DNA of 14,062 nucleotides, taken from Spirochaetaceae bacterium. GTDB lineage: Bacteria > Spirochaetota > Spirochaetia > Treponematales > Breznakiellaceae. This document shows, in pieces, positions 13,953 to 14,062 of the stretch. Location of the stretch: positions 1-14,062 of the forward strand of contig JAIRPH010000069.1 of NCBI GenBank assembly GCA_031257135.1, given 5' to 3'. Below the pieces are notes generated by a model. It had not been told where the DNA came from, did no database searches, and saw nothing but the letters and a program-made list of their open reading frames with translations. Each line of letters starts with the position of its first letter. Within the stretch, counting starts at the first letter, position 1. A program made the position numbers and the translations under genes.

Positions 13953-14062
13953 ATGAAAACGAGAAAAATTATGTTCGGGGCGGTTCTGGCGTTGGCGTTG
14001 GGAGGCGGGCTTTTTGCGAAAGGGTCCGCGCAACAGCCGAGTCAGCCCCAGCAGTCCGGCGG
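13953..14062 (+). CDS. Secreted binding-protein-like gene, 5' part only
   Basis: Only the first 36 codons are present. They encode a signal peptide: basic MKTRK, a hydrophobic core of Ala, Leu and Gly, and likely cleavage at LFA/KG, then a Ser/Gln/Pro/Gly-rich linker. Such leaders are common on ABC substrate-binding proteins in Treponema, which is the best guess; the fold itself lies beyond the window. AGGAG is ten bases before the ATG. It is divergent from dctP and shares its control region. Confidence 0.6.
   Translation, partial: MKTRKIMFGAVLALALGGGLFAKGSAQQPSQPQQSG

Noticed and set aside
1..14062. tRNA, rRNA, CRISPR arrays, insertion sequences or phage genes
   Set aside because: No cloverleaf, repeat-spacer pattern, transposase or integrase motif, or terminal inverted repeats were seen on reading both strands.

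Overview
The window reads as an ordinary bacterial chromosome segment from a spirochaete, most likely a Treponema of moderate GC content. This rests on the very short alanyl-tRNA synthetase (595 residues), its linkage to a SurA/PpiC-type foldase, nusB and a membrane-anchored TPR protein, and a right-edge binding-protein leader rich in Gly, Ser and Gln. The genus is an inference from family knowledge; no database was searched. Apart from the partial gene at the right edge, everything is coded on the minus strand, so transcription runs from right to left.

Layout in transcription order. A 163-bp divergent control region (13790-13952) carries two back-to-back sigma70-like promoters, both with a perfect TTGACA -35 box, and a pair of GTATAC-centred operator boxes on the leftward promoter. 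Rightward starts a secreted binding-protein-like gene, cut by the window edge. Leftward runs a tight catabolic operon: dctP, dctQ and dctM (a complete TRAP importer), a transaldolase-family aldolase, a LarA-like (DUF2088) hydroxyacid racemase/epimerase and an SDR dehydrogenase. Gaps are 14 bp or less, or overlaps, except for 36 bp after dctP. An orphan XylF-like sugar-binding lipoprotein follows. Then come alaS, the foldase, nusB and a TPR protein (housekeeping block), and after a 261-bp gap mtlD (mannitol-1-phosphate 5-dehydrogenase). At the far left a TPR-like coding tail overlaps the end of mtlD in another frame.

How the genes may work together. DctP keeps the Arg/Arg/Asn set expected for a carboxylate ligand, so the importer probably takes up an organic or sugar acid. 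The LarA-like enzyme could epimerise the 2-hydroxyl, the SDR could oxidise or reduce a hydroxyl, and the Schiff-base aldolase could cleave the chain. GntR-family repressors often use operators of the type seen at the promoter. The substrate is not known, and this combination is the best candidate here for an undescribed pathway.

Other points of interest: Gln replaces Glu at the transaldolase catalytic position, as in fructose-6-phosphate aldolase; Gln replaces the His of the AlaRS editing-domain CxxxH motif; promoters sit exactly six bases before the start codons of alaS and the xylF-like gene, which would give leaderless mRNAs; a hairpin lies between dctP and dctQ; and a possible 2-bp frameshift lies at the mtlD 3' end. 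No tRNA, rRNA, CRISPR, insertion sequence or phage gene was seen.
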